From NCBI GenBank assembly GCA_004519485.1, contig CP038131.1:575001-639000 (forward strand): 64,000 bases of DNA, read 5' to 3'. Position 1 is the stretch's first letter. Every line of letters starts with the position of its first letter. The notes beneath the pieces were generated by a model. That model did no database searches and was not told the origin of the DNA. It saw nothing but the letters and a program-made list of their open reading frames with translations. Both the position numbers and the translations under genes were made by a program. Source of the stretch: Nannochloropsis oceanica. Its lineage: Eukaryota > Sar > Eustigmatophyceae > Eustigmatales > Monodopsidaceae. Positions 20,254 to 31,038 of the stretch are shown here, one piece after another.

Positions 20254-21147
20254 ATGCGTCGTGGGCGGCTCCTGCTGCTAGCCTGCATTACGACCGCCCT
20301 GGTCTCGTTGTCAGTGACGAATGCTTTTGTCCTGAAACCACTTGGCTCGAGCACCAATTATCGGTCCAGTTTCTGCTTCCCCACCAAGCCTCATCGGTCT
20401 AACGGTGCGTCATCGTCGTTGCTACCTCAGCACCTGACGGTGGGCGGTGAGGACCCAAGTGGTCTCGATTTACAAAGCGTGTGGAATACTGCCACTGGTG
20501 TCGGCGCACTCGTGGTGGGTGCATTGGTACTAGCGGATATTGTTGACACCTGGCCCCGAGGTTCGGTTAACACGAAGCTAGTGGAGGCCGCACAATCCAC
20601 TTTAGGTCCTCAAGCAGGGCGAGGACTCTTTGCTCTCGAAAACATTCCCAAGGACACAACCATTGGTAAATTTCCTGGTGTCATCTCGCGACGCAAAAAC
20701 TGGGTTTCAACAAAGGATAGTGAAGAGGCAGCTGTCCGGGCAAGCAGATACACATGGACGCTTGCCAACACGGATATTCTCGACCCCACGCTGAGTAATG
20801 GACAGTTGCCCGAGGAGCTACTCTTCTATGGAGGCCTGCTGCGTAAGTCTACGCTTCTCGCCTTGGTTAACGAGCCCCGCGCGGGGTATGACTTGAATGT
20901 TGTCGCTGTTGTGAGCGATCGAGATGTGGCGTACGTTGCAGAACGAAACATTTATAAAGGTGCGTCAAGATACCTTCTCTATCTGGTATCATAGTATCGT
21001 GTTATAAAGGCAGGTAATCTTTCGCGCTTTCATAAGCAGTGTGAGTAATTCTCATACCCTTCCTCCTCTCCCATCCTTATCCCTCCAGGTGAAGAGCTAA
21101 TGACTGACTACGGCCCCATGTACAACAGACGGCACTACCGCCAGTAA
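20254..21147 (+). CDS. SET-domain protein with plastid-type presequence
   Basis: Two exons, 20254-20959 and 21089-21147, give 254 residues. The N terminus (LLLLACITTALVSLSVTNAF) is a signal peptide ending TNA-F, as in secondary-plastid proteins. The domain begins with GRGLFALENIPKDTTIGKFPG, the SET entry strand pattern, continues with LVNEPRAGYDLNVV (the NHxC-like region, with Glu/Pro in place of His/Ser) and ends VAERNIYKGEELMTDYG, the conserved SET exit with the catalytic Tyr. The domain is small and has no pre- or post-SET cysteines. Methylation of a plastid protein is plausible but unproven, because the weak NHxC-like region could mean loss of activity. It is divergent from UVSSA (246 bases). 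Confidence 0.78.
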
Positions 21148-21314
21148 AGCTCGCCATAAAATGATTAATAAAATATGTCGATTTGGAAACGGTACATTAT
21201 GTCTAAATGGTTAAACGATTTCCTCTACTTTCGATTTCCCTCATCATCCACTTCACATTACCAATGTTATGTACATACGCTGTCATGATCTGAAGCTGTC
21301 GTTTTAACTTCAAT

Positions 21315-22391
21315 TCACGGTGCACCCCGGCCGCTACCGTAATTGTTGCCATCACTTTCTATTAGGCACTGTGCTTCCTCGATATTGCGCGTTCTCGGTC
21401 GGTCTGGTGCGTGCCTGTCATGGCCGCTGCCCACATGCTGCGGATCCCTCCCCTTGCCCCTTGTCCTCCTATTCATGCTCGCAGTGGGCATCGGAACCAT
21501 TAGGCGCTGGCGATCAGAATACATCTGCCATATCCATAGGCCCACCCCGGAGCACGCCAGCCCCACAAGGGCATATAGAGCGAGCAGCAGTATTATCCCA
21601 TTATTGCGGGGCAGATCGCCCTTCAAACGTTGTTGCCATACCGCCAAAATCATCATGACCCCGCCACCCATAAGGCTTGCCAAGAGGGTGGCTGCCAGGC
21701 GCGGCAACCTGACTTGTGCTCGCATTCGCTCCGCTTCTTCTCGGTCCTCTTTCCCGCCGCTTGGACGCTGCTTGGAAGAGGTTGTCCTGCCATTGCTGTT
21801 CACGCTAGAGATCTGTGCATTCGATGGTGCCGTTAACGAGGCAAGTGTCGAACATTCGCTTCCACTTTTGATAGCCGAGATCCTTCGGGCCGCACCGTCG
21901 CCACGTTGAGCGCCCTCTCCTCTCGCACCACCAGCCTCTAAAATGCGCTGAGGTTTTCCAACATCTAACCAATAAAGCACGTGGTCATCACCCTCCGTCC
22001 GCAATGGTTGCTGGACGTACCCTACGCGCGGATGGTGGTGACAATCTTTTGCTGTCCGTGGTCCGTCGTTCGCGCAGATGTTCAAGCCAAAGGGCGGGAC
22101 TAGCGGACCGTCCAGACATCTAACCTCCCCTCTTTTTGACAAAACCAACGGGCGCCGAATCACGGTTGAGAAAGTTGCAAATTCCTTGGACGTCAAGAAC
22201 TGAGCCACGTGCTGTTCGAAAATGCCGGCCTGCGTTTCGCAGCAAACGCATCGATGGACGGGCAAGTCAGGGGAGAGGGAAACGGGCTTCGGAGGAGGGA
22301 CTGATGACGATGCAGGCTCGACAAGCCACTTCAAAGACCCGAGGCGTTTGGTTGCCAAGTACTCGGCGGGGTCCAGAGTCAGATCATCCAT
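21315..22391 (-). CDS. Unknown two-pass membrane protein
   Basis: A single ATG-started frame of 358 residues that I do not recognise. The first 90 residues look folded and include HRCVCCETQAGIFEQHVAQF with closely spaced cysteines, then STVIRRPLVLSKRGEVRCLDG. A disordered basic linker follows. Two hydrophobic segments (LAATLLASLMGGGVMMILAVW and IILLLALYALVGLACSGVGLW, about 233-253 and 268-288) are separated by a short basic loop. The C-terminal tail is rich in Arg and His. There is no signal peptide. The frame length and the organised hydrophobic pattern argue for a real gene. It ends convergently with the SET gene. Confidence 0.6.
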   Translation of the reverse strand: MDDLTLDPAEYLATKRLGSLKWLVEPASSSVPPPKPVSLSPDLPVHRCVCCETQAGIFEQHVAQFLTSKEFATFSTVIRRPLVLSKRGEVRCLDGPLVPPFGLNICANDGPRTAKDCHHHPRVGYVQQPLRTEGDDHVLYWLDVGKPQRILEAGGARGEGAQRGDGAARRISAIKSGSECSTLASLTAPSNAQISSVNSNGRTTSSKQRPSGGKEDREEAERMRAQVRLPRLAATLLASLMGGGVMMILAVWQQRLKGDLPRNNGIILLLALYALVGLACSGVGLWIWQMYSDRQRLMVPMPTASMNRRTRGKGRDPQHVGSGHDRHAPDRPRTRNIEEAQCLIESDGNNYGSGRGAP

Positions 22392-22587
22392 CCTGTGTTG
22401 GTGGTGGGCAAGGTAATCAGGGTCAAGTGATCAGGGTCAGATTGAAATTGATAAAGATCAGAGATTGCACTATCTTGAGCTTGGCTGGCCCATGCGGCAC
22501 TCGTCCTCGTATTCCGATTTCCACCATTTCCTCGCAGAGGGGCCTTTCTCCTTCTAGTGAGGATTTATAATAATTATAATCATATTA

Positions 22588-24137
22588 TTATTCCTTCTTT
22601 GTCAGCATATGTATGCGTGGCTTTATTTGGCAATGACGAAGTGGTACCTTCCATTCCTTTGTCAAAATTGCCCCTCTCTCACTGCAAGTCTGTATATGCA
22701 CGCATAGTTTTCTCCCCCCGAGTGTCGCTCTCCATTTCTTTACAACCCCCTTTGTAACACACATAATGTCTCTTATTTGCTGCCGGTGTGGCGGGTCGTG
22801 AGGAAGGTTCTTCAGAGACTGTCTGAGCGTCCCAGACCGACTAAGGCTCAGTCTACCAGCTGGTGGTGCTACTGTATCGGGAAGGACTGCATCCATCCCA
22901 ATCTCATTGACTGTATCCTTGTCTGAGGCAGTTGCGATTGCTGACATGGGCCCCTCTAGCCTCATCTTGGAAAAAACGACGGCAAAGAGACCTGACACGT
23001 TTAATGGTAGACCCATGATGTCGCTCGGCAAGCCCAACCTTTCCTCAAGAAAAACATGGGCGAGAAAGCCGGTGAAAGAGGGGGACAGGCAATTGAAGAG
23101 AGAGGGGAAAGATGCTGAGGTGTGCGCGACCGCCCTGTGGGTTCAGTTGAGAAGCGTTAGGGGTTGATGTAAGGCAGCCGAAAGCACTGCACTAAGAAAG
23201 AGGATGAGAGAGTAAAACTGGAAGATGTGTATCGCATTTACTGTGTGAGTGGCGAATTTCAATTCGTCGTTTACATCCTGCACCATCATATCCCTTAATT
23301 TCGAATCCTTCATCCATTCGTTCAAGAAAGAACGTACCAGGACTGACAGGCATGCGCAAAGAAGGAAATGGCGAAGCCGCAATTGAGGACAGCGAACCAC
23401 GCACTCCGGGGCACAATGTTTGGATCAAAATAGATACTTCCACTCACAACACCCGCGAATGCGATAACGATTGCGCCCGTCAAAGAAGCATAAGCATATA
23501 GACCGAAAGGGTTTGGATGTGTTTGCAGCTTGATTTTTAATGCGACCAAAAGCGCGGCATACCACATGGTCTGTATCACAATCACGCAAATCCCCGCGGG
23601 TATTTCGTCAGGACGCCCATTGGTCAAGGCTATTTTGTCCGGCCAGAGAATGACCAAGGCACCTGCCACGGCCAGGGAAACTCCCCCCACCTTGACGCGG
23701 GTGAGTCGTTCTAGTTTAAGGGCCGAGGCGAAGATGGCGGCATTGACTGGGGCAGCCTTGAGAGGAAGTGAAGCAAGGGTAAACACGAAGAAACATAAAC
23801 GTTAGAATGACAGACTCGATACGTTCGACACGATCAAAGGGATCGAAGATGCGAGGGAGAGAGGGAGGAAGGGAGGGAGATAGGGACCAACTGGAGTCAT
23901 GATGGCAACAGCGTTGGGCCCTGCGAGTTTGTCGGCCTCAAACACGAGAGTCTGGGGCAAGGCAACCCCTAGCAATCCTAGTAAAAGCATGTAGCGGGCA
24001 TTCCGTCGGTCAATCTTGGGTAAGGAGCCTTCCTTCCACGCGACAAAGAAGAGGAAGGGCAAGGCCAACGAGACCCGCATCATGGCAAAAGCAATGGGAG
24101 GAATGTACAGTAATACAGGCTTCACCTGCACATGCAT
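22588..24137 (-). CDS. EamA/DMT-family transporter, 5' end uncertain
   Basis: Three exons are clear: 24137-23892, 23756-23338 and 23134-22588. The joins are phase-consistent: AIMTP to AAPVNAAIFA, and HACQSW to AVAHTSASF. The protein has the drug/metabolite transporter pattern, with helices such as IPPIAFAMMRVSLALPFLFF, MLLLGLLGVALPQTLVF, VSLAVAGALVIL and the last pair ending LEERLGLPSDIMGLPLNVSGLF. The first transmembrane helix of a ten-helix EamA protein is missing, so an upstream exon probably exists between about 24150 and 24550; AACTAG at about 24153 could be its acceptor. A hydrophilic C-terminal tail of about 120 residues is unusual. Substrate unknown. Confidence 0.72.
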
Positions 24138-24733
24138 CAAGGCAAACAAGCTCTAGTTGTAGGCTAGAGACCAGGACAGGCCCTCTGGACTCATCACAAC
24201 AAGTGCACGCCCGCCTCTAGCTCTGTTTCAACCTTCAAGCGCTCATGGAACTTCTCATATCGAGGTCTGGAAGAGTTTTGTCGCACCTGTACCGTGCTCT
24301 ACACCTGGCTTAAAAGTGTGCTTGTTTTTTTCTTGCTTGTCCTCATCCTTAAACAGCAGGGCTAACAAACTACAGGGTCATGACATTGGGGATGAAGCAC
24401 TGCCGCTTCGGCTGATTCTCATGTTCGATATCGATAGGGAAGAAATGTTGGTCGTGGAAAGGAAAAAAAAATAAGTGGGCCTCTCCGATGACCGATGATG
24501 AGATATGCGTGACTCTGGCGAGGCCGGAGAGGAAGCGTCGTTTCCCTCCTCCTCGCATCTACCATTCAGTTGTTCCTACCTTACCCCCATCCGTCGCATT
24601 TTGCCTCACATGTAGACTCAGGACAGACGTGTGGTGACCAGCCAGGTCGAAGCGGCCGGGAGTGATCCGCAAGCCAAGAGGACGCCGCACCGACCATAGA
24701 GCAGCCTGGCAACGAACCTTTGCAATTCGCTCC
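24138..24733. promoter_or_regulatory. Divergent region, EamA transporter / IQM-like gene
   Basis: About 600 bases lie between the two proposed starts. They probably include an unidentified first exon of the transporter and perhaps of the IQM-like gene, plus both promoters. I could not fix those exons. Confidence 0.35.
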
Positions 24734-26527
24734 ATGATCGTGGCTCCGACCATGGTGGCAGCTACGTCATGGGAGGGCACGCCGCCATCCACCAATACTG
24801 CCCCAGCAGCGACATCCGCAGCGGAGGCATCGGCTGAGGTAGTAGAAGAGGACGGCTCGCCGTCAGTTTGTGTCGACCAACAAAGAGCCCCCCACCCTTC
24901 CATATCCCTTCGAGATATACCGCTTCATGACGCCTGCAGGAGTCTCACCCAGAGCAGCAGTAGTAGTACCGGCACTAGCACGGCAATATTGCCACATGAA
25001 GAGGCGACGCGAAGAAGACGGAGGAGGTCGGGATCAGGCGAGAGGAGCAAAGATGGCACGTCCTTCGACGAGTCGACACAAAATGCACCCATGTCCTGGG
25101 AGAGACAAGGTTCTTCGATCCACCCGGTGCATATGGGGGGGTCAGCTGGCAACGGGGATAGCAGCGACACGCTGGGGGTTGACTCGGACGATGAAAAGCT
25201 GGATGAAGAAGGGGAGATGGTGGTGGCTGTGGCGGCTGCAGCAGCAGCAGCCGCTGCAGCGGGCGGCACGACGAAGCCTGGCGTGGAAGGCTTAAGCATC
25301 AAGCTGGGGGGGGGGCTAGAAGGACTTGGATCGAGCCCCTCACCGATGGTGTATGGATACTGCAATAGCAAGTCGCCTGTTTCCCGAGTGACATCGCCGA
25401 TAGCGGCCTTGTCCACTTTCACTGAGATGGAGACCCCCTGTCCGCTGCGGGGCGCTGTGGCAGGTCGAAGTCCCGTCGGGAACCGCTTAGTGATGCCGAG
25501 CATCCTGCCACACCCCGAAGCACTCCCTTTCATTCGTGAACGAAGCCAGCAGTTGTACGTGCCTTTGCCGGTGGCTATCAGTAGGACATTTGGGGAAGAG
25601 AATAATTCAATGATTGATCGGCGGGCTTGGTTAGAGGTTGAGGATCGCAAGCACAGGTATGCCAAGAATTTGCGATTGTACTATAAGGAGTGGGACCGTC
25701 GAGGGCAGCCAGGGAAGTCGTTCTGGAGCTGGCTGGACGAGGGCGACATTGAGGTGAGTTGGTTGAGTGGGAAGAAAAGGGAAATGGTAGGAACTCCTTG
25801 TCTTACCATGTATTTTAAATTTCCTACTCTTATTCTTAACTCGTTATAGCTTGAGGACTGCTCCAGGGCGCAGCTGGAAGCCGAGACGGTTTATTACTGC
25901 TCGTCGGATAAGGACCGGAAACAATACGAGGTCCGCTTCATGGAGAAAGGCTTGCTGCACCGGTTCAACGCCGAGACAGGCGAGTGGGGCCTTGTCGACA
26001 CGGGCCCGGACGGATGGATTTTTGTATTGCGGGACGGCATCATCTACGCACATGAAAAGAAGACTGACCATCCACCGAGGTAATGAAAAAAAGAACGCTT
26101 ATGAAGGCAAAGAAGGTATTTTCACCATAACCTCTCAACCCACAGGTTTCACCATTCAAGTTTTTTTGCCGGCGAATGCGTGCAGGCTGCGGGGCTCTTT
26201 GTAGCGGGGGAAGGCGTGCTCGAGAGGCTCTATCCGCACTCGGGCCACTACCGGCCCACTGACAGCCATCTCCTCTCCCTCCTTCTCTTCCTTGAGTCTC
26301 AAGGCGTGGACATGGAGCGCATGCAGGTCGACTTCCAGCTCGTCATGAAGGTGGCTCGTTCCCATGATGCTCACAAGGGCGGGCGGCGACGCAAGATCGA
26401 TAGCCCTTACATGTGGACGGGACTGCATGCCAAGTACTTTTTACTGGTCAAGAGATATACCTGGGAGAATAAACTCTTCGACGAAATGCTCAAGCACCGC
26501 CTCTGTCTATGCTCACCGGGCTCTTAG
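24734..26527 (+). CDS. IQM-like calmodulin-binding-family protein without a visible IQ motif
   Basis: Three exons, 24734-25753, 25850-26079 and 26146-26527, give 543 residues. The C-terminal half matches the plant IQM family: NLRLYYKEWDRRGQPGKSFWSWLDEGD, VRFMEKGLLHR, DTGPDGWIFVLRDGIIYAHE, then across the last intron FHHSSFFAGECVQAAG and LERLYPHSGHYRPT. The final KRYTWENKLFDEML is also typical. Plant IQM proteins bind calmodulin through an N-terminal IQ motif; the N-terminal half here is low-complexity (Ser, Gly and an 11-residue Ala run) with no clear IQ, so calmodulin binding is doubtful. The frame is open for about 100 bases before the chosen ATG, so an upstream exon is possible. Confidence 0.8.
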
Positions 26528-27049
26528 ATAAGATCAAATTCGTATTTTTGCGATGTATTTATCAAATCCGCACAAATCTTTCAGTCAAGTCTGTCGCTGA
26601 GTAGACAGAGTCCTCTCTACCCCATTGGCGGGGAGTTACTCTCATTTTTGCTGCGGAAACGACAAAGAAAAAATGAACGCTTTTCGTAAAAATTTCTGCC
26701 TGATTGTATCTCATGTCCGTGTTGCATTTGTGTGCGCTTGTTGTCGTCACGCGGGGCGGTTAAAGACAGACGCATCGTCAAAAAAGGGGGTTGGTGCAGT
26801 GGGGGTGGGGAGGTTGGTGCTCTTCTCTGCAAGGTACATTGTCGGCTGCTGCAGCACGCGCAGGTAAAAAACCTCTAAGCCCTCCCCCTCTTGTGCGCTC
26901 AGAAATAAGATAAGACAAGGCATGCGTAGCAAAGGGCAGGGAGTGTGTGTGTATAATATGTGATCGGCTGCATTGCTTGTCAAAACCATGCCGTGTCAGG
27001 GCGCTCACACATTTCCCTTTCACAACCACGCGTCACCCATACAGGTGCC
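26528..27049. other. Intergenic region, no gene seen
   Basis: About 520 bases between tandem genes, holding the IQM-like 3' end and the promoter of the next gene. The short open frames in it have no recognisable features. Confidence 0.5.
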
Positions 27050-28741
27050 ATGAAGAGGAAGCACGATGAGATTCTGAGCACCGCCGCGCTCAAGGTGTTG
27101 GTGCTTGGGGATGGTAACCTGTCGTACAGTCTCGGCTTGGCCGAACGCCTGACGGGTGCGCAGGTGCTGGCGACCTCGTACGACGACTCGCAGGAAGTAT
27201 TCACGAAATATACTGAGAGCCACGCCACGGTGGCGCGTTTGGAAGCGCTGGGTCCGCGTGTACGTGTGCTACATGGTGTGGACGCCTTGGATGTTCAGGA
27301 GAGCTTGAGACAGGCACAGGCACAGGCCCAGGGGGTCAAAAAAGAGAAGAAGGGTGAATTTCAGGAGCAGTTGCAAGGAAGAGATGCAAATGACATAGCG
27401 GCCAGGGACTCGGAGAGCACCAAGGCATTGATGATCTTCGATCACGTGGTATTCAACCATCCGCACACCGGCTGGGAGGACATGCATCGACACACCGCTT
27501 TGTTGGCCCACTTCTTGGAAAGCTGCAAAGCCGTCTTGGCGCCGCCGTCTCTCACGCAAGGTCAGGAGGGGGGGCAAGCCCACGTGACGCTGGCTGGAGA
27601 CCAGTGCAAGCGCTGGAAACTTTTCGAGACGGCGGAACGCTTGGGCTATGAGTTGCGGCACATCTGCGACTTCTATCGTCAATTTGGTCCCAACCCAGTG
27701 CCCGCGCAAATCAAGCGACATCAAAGCGGGAAGTCTTTTCGCCTGCGTGGGCTGCCGAGTTTCACTTATACTTTTACTTTGAAGAGTAAGAAATCGTCTC
27801 ATCCCGAGGTCTCCTATTCCCCCCACTTCCTCCCCTCTTCCTCCATCTCCATCCTTTGGAAACATTCTTACGATGCCGTGGAGCACGAAGCTGCCATGAC
27901 GATCAAGCCAGCGGCGGGAGACGGGACCACGACAGGCCCTCTCAGCAAGGACGCGCCCATCACCGGCGTCATCAAGTCTGTCAAGTGCCATGCGTGCGAG
28001 AAACGCTTTCGAGGTCCTAAGGACTTGCGCAAGCATATGATTGATGCCCATGAGACTGGTGATGATTCAGAGGTAAGTCAGCAAGGACAGGCAAGGAGGG
28101 TTTTGCGGGGCTTCTCTCATACTTTGAGAGGGCCTTGTTCCCTAGCCGATATTTCTTTGTTTAGCGTATTTCTTTTACGTAAATCTATATCAATTACTGA
28201 TGTCCACATCCACAAATCCACCAAACTATGCAACCAAATCCAGGCGGAAGATCTGGCATGCGAGCCCTGTTCTCGCAGCTTTAAGGATAAGACGGCCCTA
28301 GAGCAACATCAACGTGCCAAGCACTCTGGCAAATTTCAAAATCTCAAGCCTGACTGGTGCACGGTGGAAGCAGCAGCCATCACCAGTAACGAAAAGGGGG
28401 ACACAAAGCCGGTGGCAGTCCAACCGTCCCTGCATTTTAAGGGGGTGGACAGGACTACGTACGATGCGAGGGCTATTGATAAAAAACAGCTGCAGCAACA
28501 GCAGCAGGAGCAGCGGAAATTTGTGCTCTGTCCGGTGTGCGATTATTATGTGACTGCCCCAGGCAGCACTGCCGAGCACTTGGCTGATCTCCGGCCGCCC
28601 GAGCGTCCCACATACGTCTGCCACGGGTGCGACCGCACTTTCCGGGAGGAGCGGGCTCTGAAGCAGCACGCCAATGCATGCTGGCCGTTTGAGGAGAAGA
28701 TGAGAGGAGACACGGACAGTGAGGAAAAGGAAACAGTATAA
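27050..28741 (+). CDS. BMT5-like (DUF2431) Rossmann methyltransferase fused to C2H2 zinc fingers
   Basis: Two exons, 27050-28072 and 28244-28741, give 506 residues. Residues about 15-240 form the DUF2431/BMT5-like domain: VLVLGDGNLSYSLGLAERL (SAM loop), VLATSYDDSQEVFTKY, VRVLHGVDALDV, FDHVVFNHPHTG and YRQFGPNPVPAQIKRH. Yeast Bmt5 makes m3U2634 in 25S rRNA. The rest has three or four C2H2-type fingers: CHACEKRF...HMIDAH, CEPCSRSF...HQRAKH, CPVCDYYV and CHGCDRTF...HANAC. This fusion suggests RNA or ribosome binding by the same protein. The 171-base intron between the first two fingers has no stop and would keep the frame if retained. The first ATG after the upstream stop was used. Confidence 0.84.
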   Translation: MKRKHDEILSTAALKVLVLGDGNLSYSLGLAERLTGAQVLATSYDDSQEVFTKYTESHATVARLEALGPRVRVLHGVDALDVQESLRQAQAQAQGVKKEKKGEFQEQLQGRDANDIAARDSESTKALMIFDHVVFNHPHTGWEDMHRHTALLAHFLESCKAVLAPPSLTQGQEGGQAHVTLAGDQCKRWKLFETAERLGYELRHICDFYRQFGPNPVPAQIKRHQSGKSFRLRGLPSFTYTFTLKSKKSSHPEVSYSPHFLPSSSISILWKHSYDAVEHEAAMTIKPAAGDGTTTGPLSKDAPITGVIKSVKCHACEKRFRGPKDLRKHMIDAHETGDDSEVSQQGQARRVLRGFSHTLRGPCSLADISLFSVFLLRKSISITDVHIHKSTKLCNQIQAEDLACEPCSRSFKDKTALEQHQRAKHSGKFQNLKPDWCTVEAAAITSNEKGDTKPVAVQPSLHFKGVDRTTYDARAIDKKQLQQQQQEQRKFVLCPVCDYYVTAPGSTAEHLADLRPPERPTYVCHGCDRTFREERALKQHANACWPFEEKMRGDTDSEEKETV

Positions 28742-28942
28742 GGAAGAGGATAAACGAACTTAAATAAAAGAACCAAGAAAACATAGATCGCACAGCAAGT
28801 GCGTATGGGCCGGGGGAGGTCACAATTGTTGAAGAGGCGTCAACGTTACCCATCCCATTGCTTTGCCACCCCACCATTAGTTCACACAGCTAATCCAAGC
28901 CTCCCTATCCCATCCTGCCACAGCTTTACCCTCAGGGACGTC

Positions 28943-30652
28943 ATGTTGCTGGCGTCGTCTCGGCGGCCGGCATCGTCCTTGGTGGATCCTTTGCCATTAA
29001 CGGGGAAACTGCCTACCGGGGCAATCAGGCTTTTCACGTCCCGGCCTGCTTCCTGGCGTACAACTCCCATGGGTACGTATGCATATTTATAGCGACAGTT
29101 TGATAGGCGATCTTGGATATAGACCGTTGGGCTATTGTGAACAAGAGAGGTCCAGTTTTGTCTGCATTTGACTTAGATGCATCACCTTACCCGCGCACAC
29201 CCTCACTCCGCTCACAAACAGTGGTGGGCGGGTCCTTGCTGGTGGTGGGATCATTCGTCTGGGTACCCCTAGTTATCTGGCTGGGTTGGAGGTAAGTACC
29301 TGCAGCAGTCGGTTTAGTAATTTGGTGAGCGTGGCTGATTCGATTGCTTTCTCGTCCCCCCCCTCCCCTACGCACTCACACATTCACACACACATATCAA
29401 CAGGAAATGTGAGACACGGAAGCGACGCATCATCTATGTCCTTGTTTTGTGTGTTGTTCTGACTCTACCTACACGACGGTGGGACGCGGTGGTCTTGAAC
29501 GGCCTCTGGAGCCGTTTTGTGGAATATTTTTCAGTCGAGGTGGTGGGGGACGACCCCTTGCCCAAGGACCGCTCTGCGGTCTACGCCGTCATTCCTCACG
29601 GCACCTTCCCCTTTGGTCTCGGCGTGGTGAGTGGTTGTAAACGACACAGAGTCCAGGAGCAATGCTTTTCGCTCTTTACGCTCGCCTGATTTTTGTCTGT
29701 CTGTCCCACCCTTGTCTCCCTAAGGTCTCCCTCGGTCCCTTGAACAAGATCTTCAATAAGGTTCGGCCCGTGGTGGCCTCGGCCGTCTTGCGCTTTCCGG
29801 TAAGCAAGAGCTTGAAGTGCGGCAATAACCTGTGTTACAACGACAATCTCTTCCTCCTGTTTCTGCATCATATAAGCACTCCTCAATCGCCCCCAACACA
29901 CACCTCGTCCTCCTTCATTTCTTCCCTCCATACCATTTCTGCCCCCCCCACCAAAACAGGGCTTCGGCCAACTTATAGGCTTCGCCGGCGGGGTAGATGC
30001 AGGGCCTAATGAAGTAAGCAAGGCCATCAAGGAGGGCTGTTCAGTGAGTATCTGTCCGGGGGGCATCGCAGAGATGTTCTGGGGATATCCAAAGGAGGGC
30101 TGCTTACCGCGGGAGGAATACGCGTTCTTGCAGTCGAGGAAAGGGTTTATACGAATGGCCATGAAACATAATGTGCCTGTGATCCCTGTATACTGTTTTG
30201 GTAACACCCATGCGATGCATAAGGCTAAGACGCCTTGGGTCTTGGAGGCGCTCTCAAGGTCAGTAACAGGGGAAGTGTGGGGGGGATGGGAGACGGCCGG
30301 GTGAAATCATTCTGGGTTTTTTGTAACCACGTCTGCGAGGCTGTCTTCAATCTTCTTCCACACGAAAGCACTCACTTTTTCTTTAATATTTGCGTTGCCT
30401 TTCCTCGCATATTATATTAGGCTTCTGAAGACCTCTCTCATATTGACTTGGGGCCGGTGGGGGCTGCCCATTCCCTACCGTGTGCCTCTCCTCTATGCCG
30501 TCGGCAAGCCCCTCCACCTCCTGCATGCTGAAAATCCAACCCCTGGTCAGATTGAGGTGGCGCACGCCGAGTTCTGCAGGGCCCTTTCGGATTTGTTCGA
30601 TCGGTACAAGTTTTATTATGGATGGGGGCACAAGACGCTTCGCATCGTCTGA
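28943..30652 (+). CDS. DGAT2: Diacylglycerol O-acyltransferase type 2
   Basis: Six exons, 28943-29072, 29222-29291, 29404-29626, 29725-29799, 29960-30258 and 30421-30652, give 342 residues with all phases consistent. An N-terminal basic stretch is followed by a hairpin membrane region (SLLVVGSFVWVPLVIWLGW and YVLVLCVVLTLP). The active-site motif is IPHGTFPFG (about 130; HPHG or EPHS in other members). GFAGGVDAG, VSICPGGIAEM and RKGFIRMAMKHNVPVIPVYCFG follow, all diagnostic. DGAT2 makes triacylglycerol from diacylglycerol and acyl-CoA in the ER. Oleaginous algae carry many DGAT2 copies, so this is one of a family. The gene follows the zinc-finger methyltransferase by about 200 bases. Confidence 0.92.
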
Positions 30653-31038
30653 GAAGGGGGAAGGAGAGAGAGGTCTTAGGTGATGGGGGGACAAGCTTGT
30701 CATGGAAGAAGAGAGGCCGCTGCTGCTTGGGGGGCTCACGAGGGAGAAGGAGGGAGCAGAGAGTAGGAAAACCAAATTACAAAATCTGTTTCCTTCATCA
30801 AGACCCAGGGATTAATAACTTCGTGTGTAAAGTACTAAAGCGAAGAGCCCGGCTCTTGCTTATATTTCTATAAAACAAAGATAACCAATGAATGTGTATC
30901 ACCACACGGAACGGGAAATAAGGGAAGACAAGGGTAAAGGCACGTACGTGCTTTGGATGTGTCCCTTTTCTTTTCGGGTCGTCTCTCTGCATGAATATTA
31001 TATTTTAAGTTACCCCCTTCAGTATTTTTCTGATTTTC
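30653..31038. other. Convergent intergenic region, DGAT2 / Derlin
   Basis: About 390 bases between opposing stop codons, made of 3' untranslated sequence as far as I can tell. No gene seen. Confidence 0.5.
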
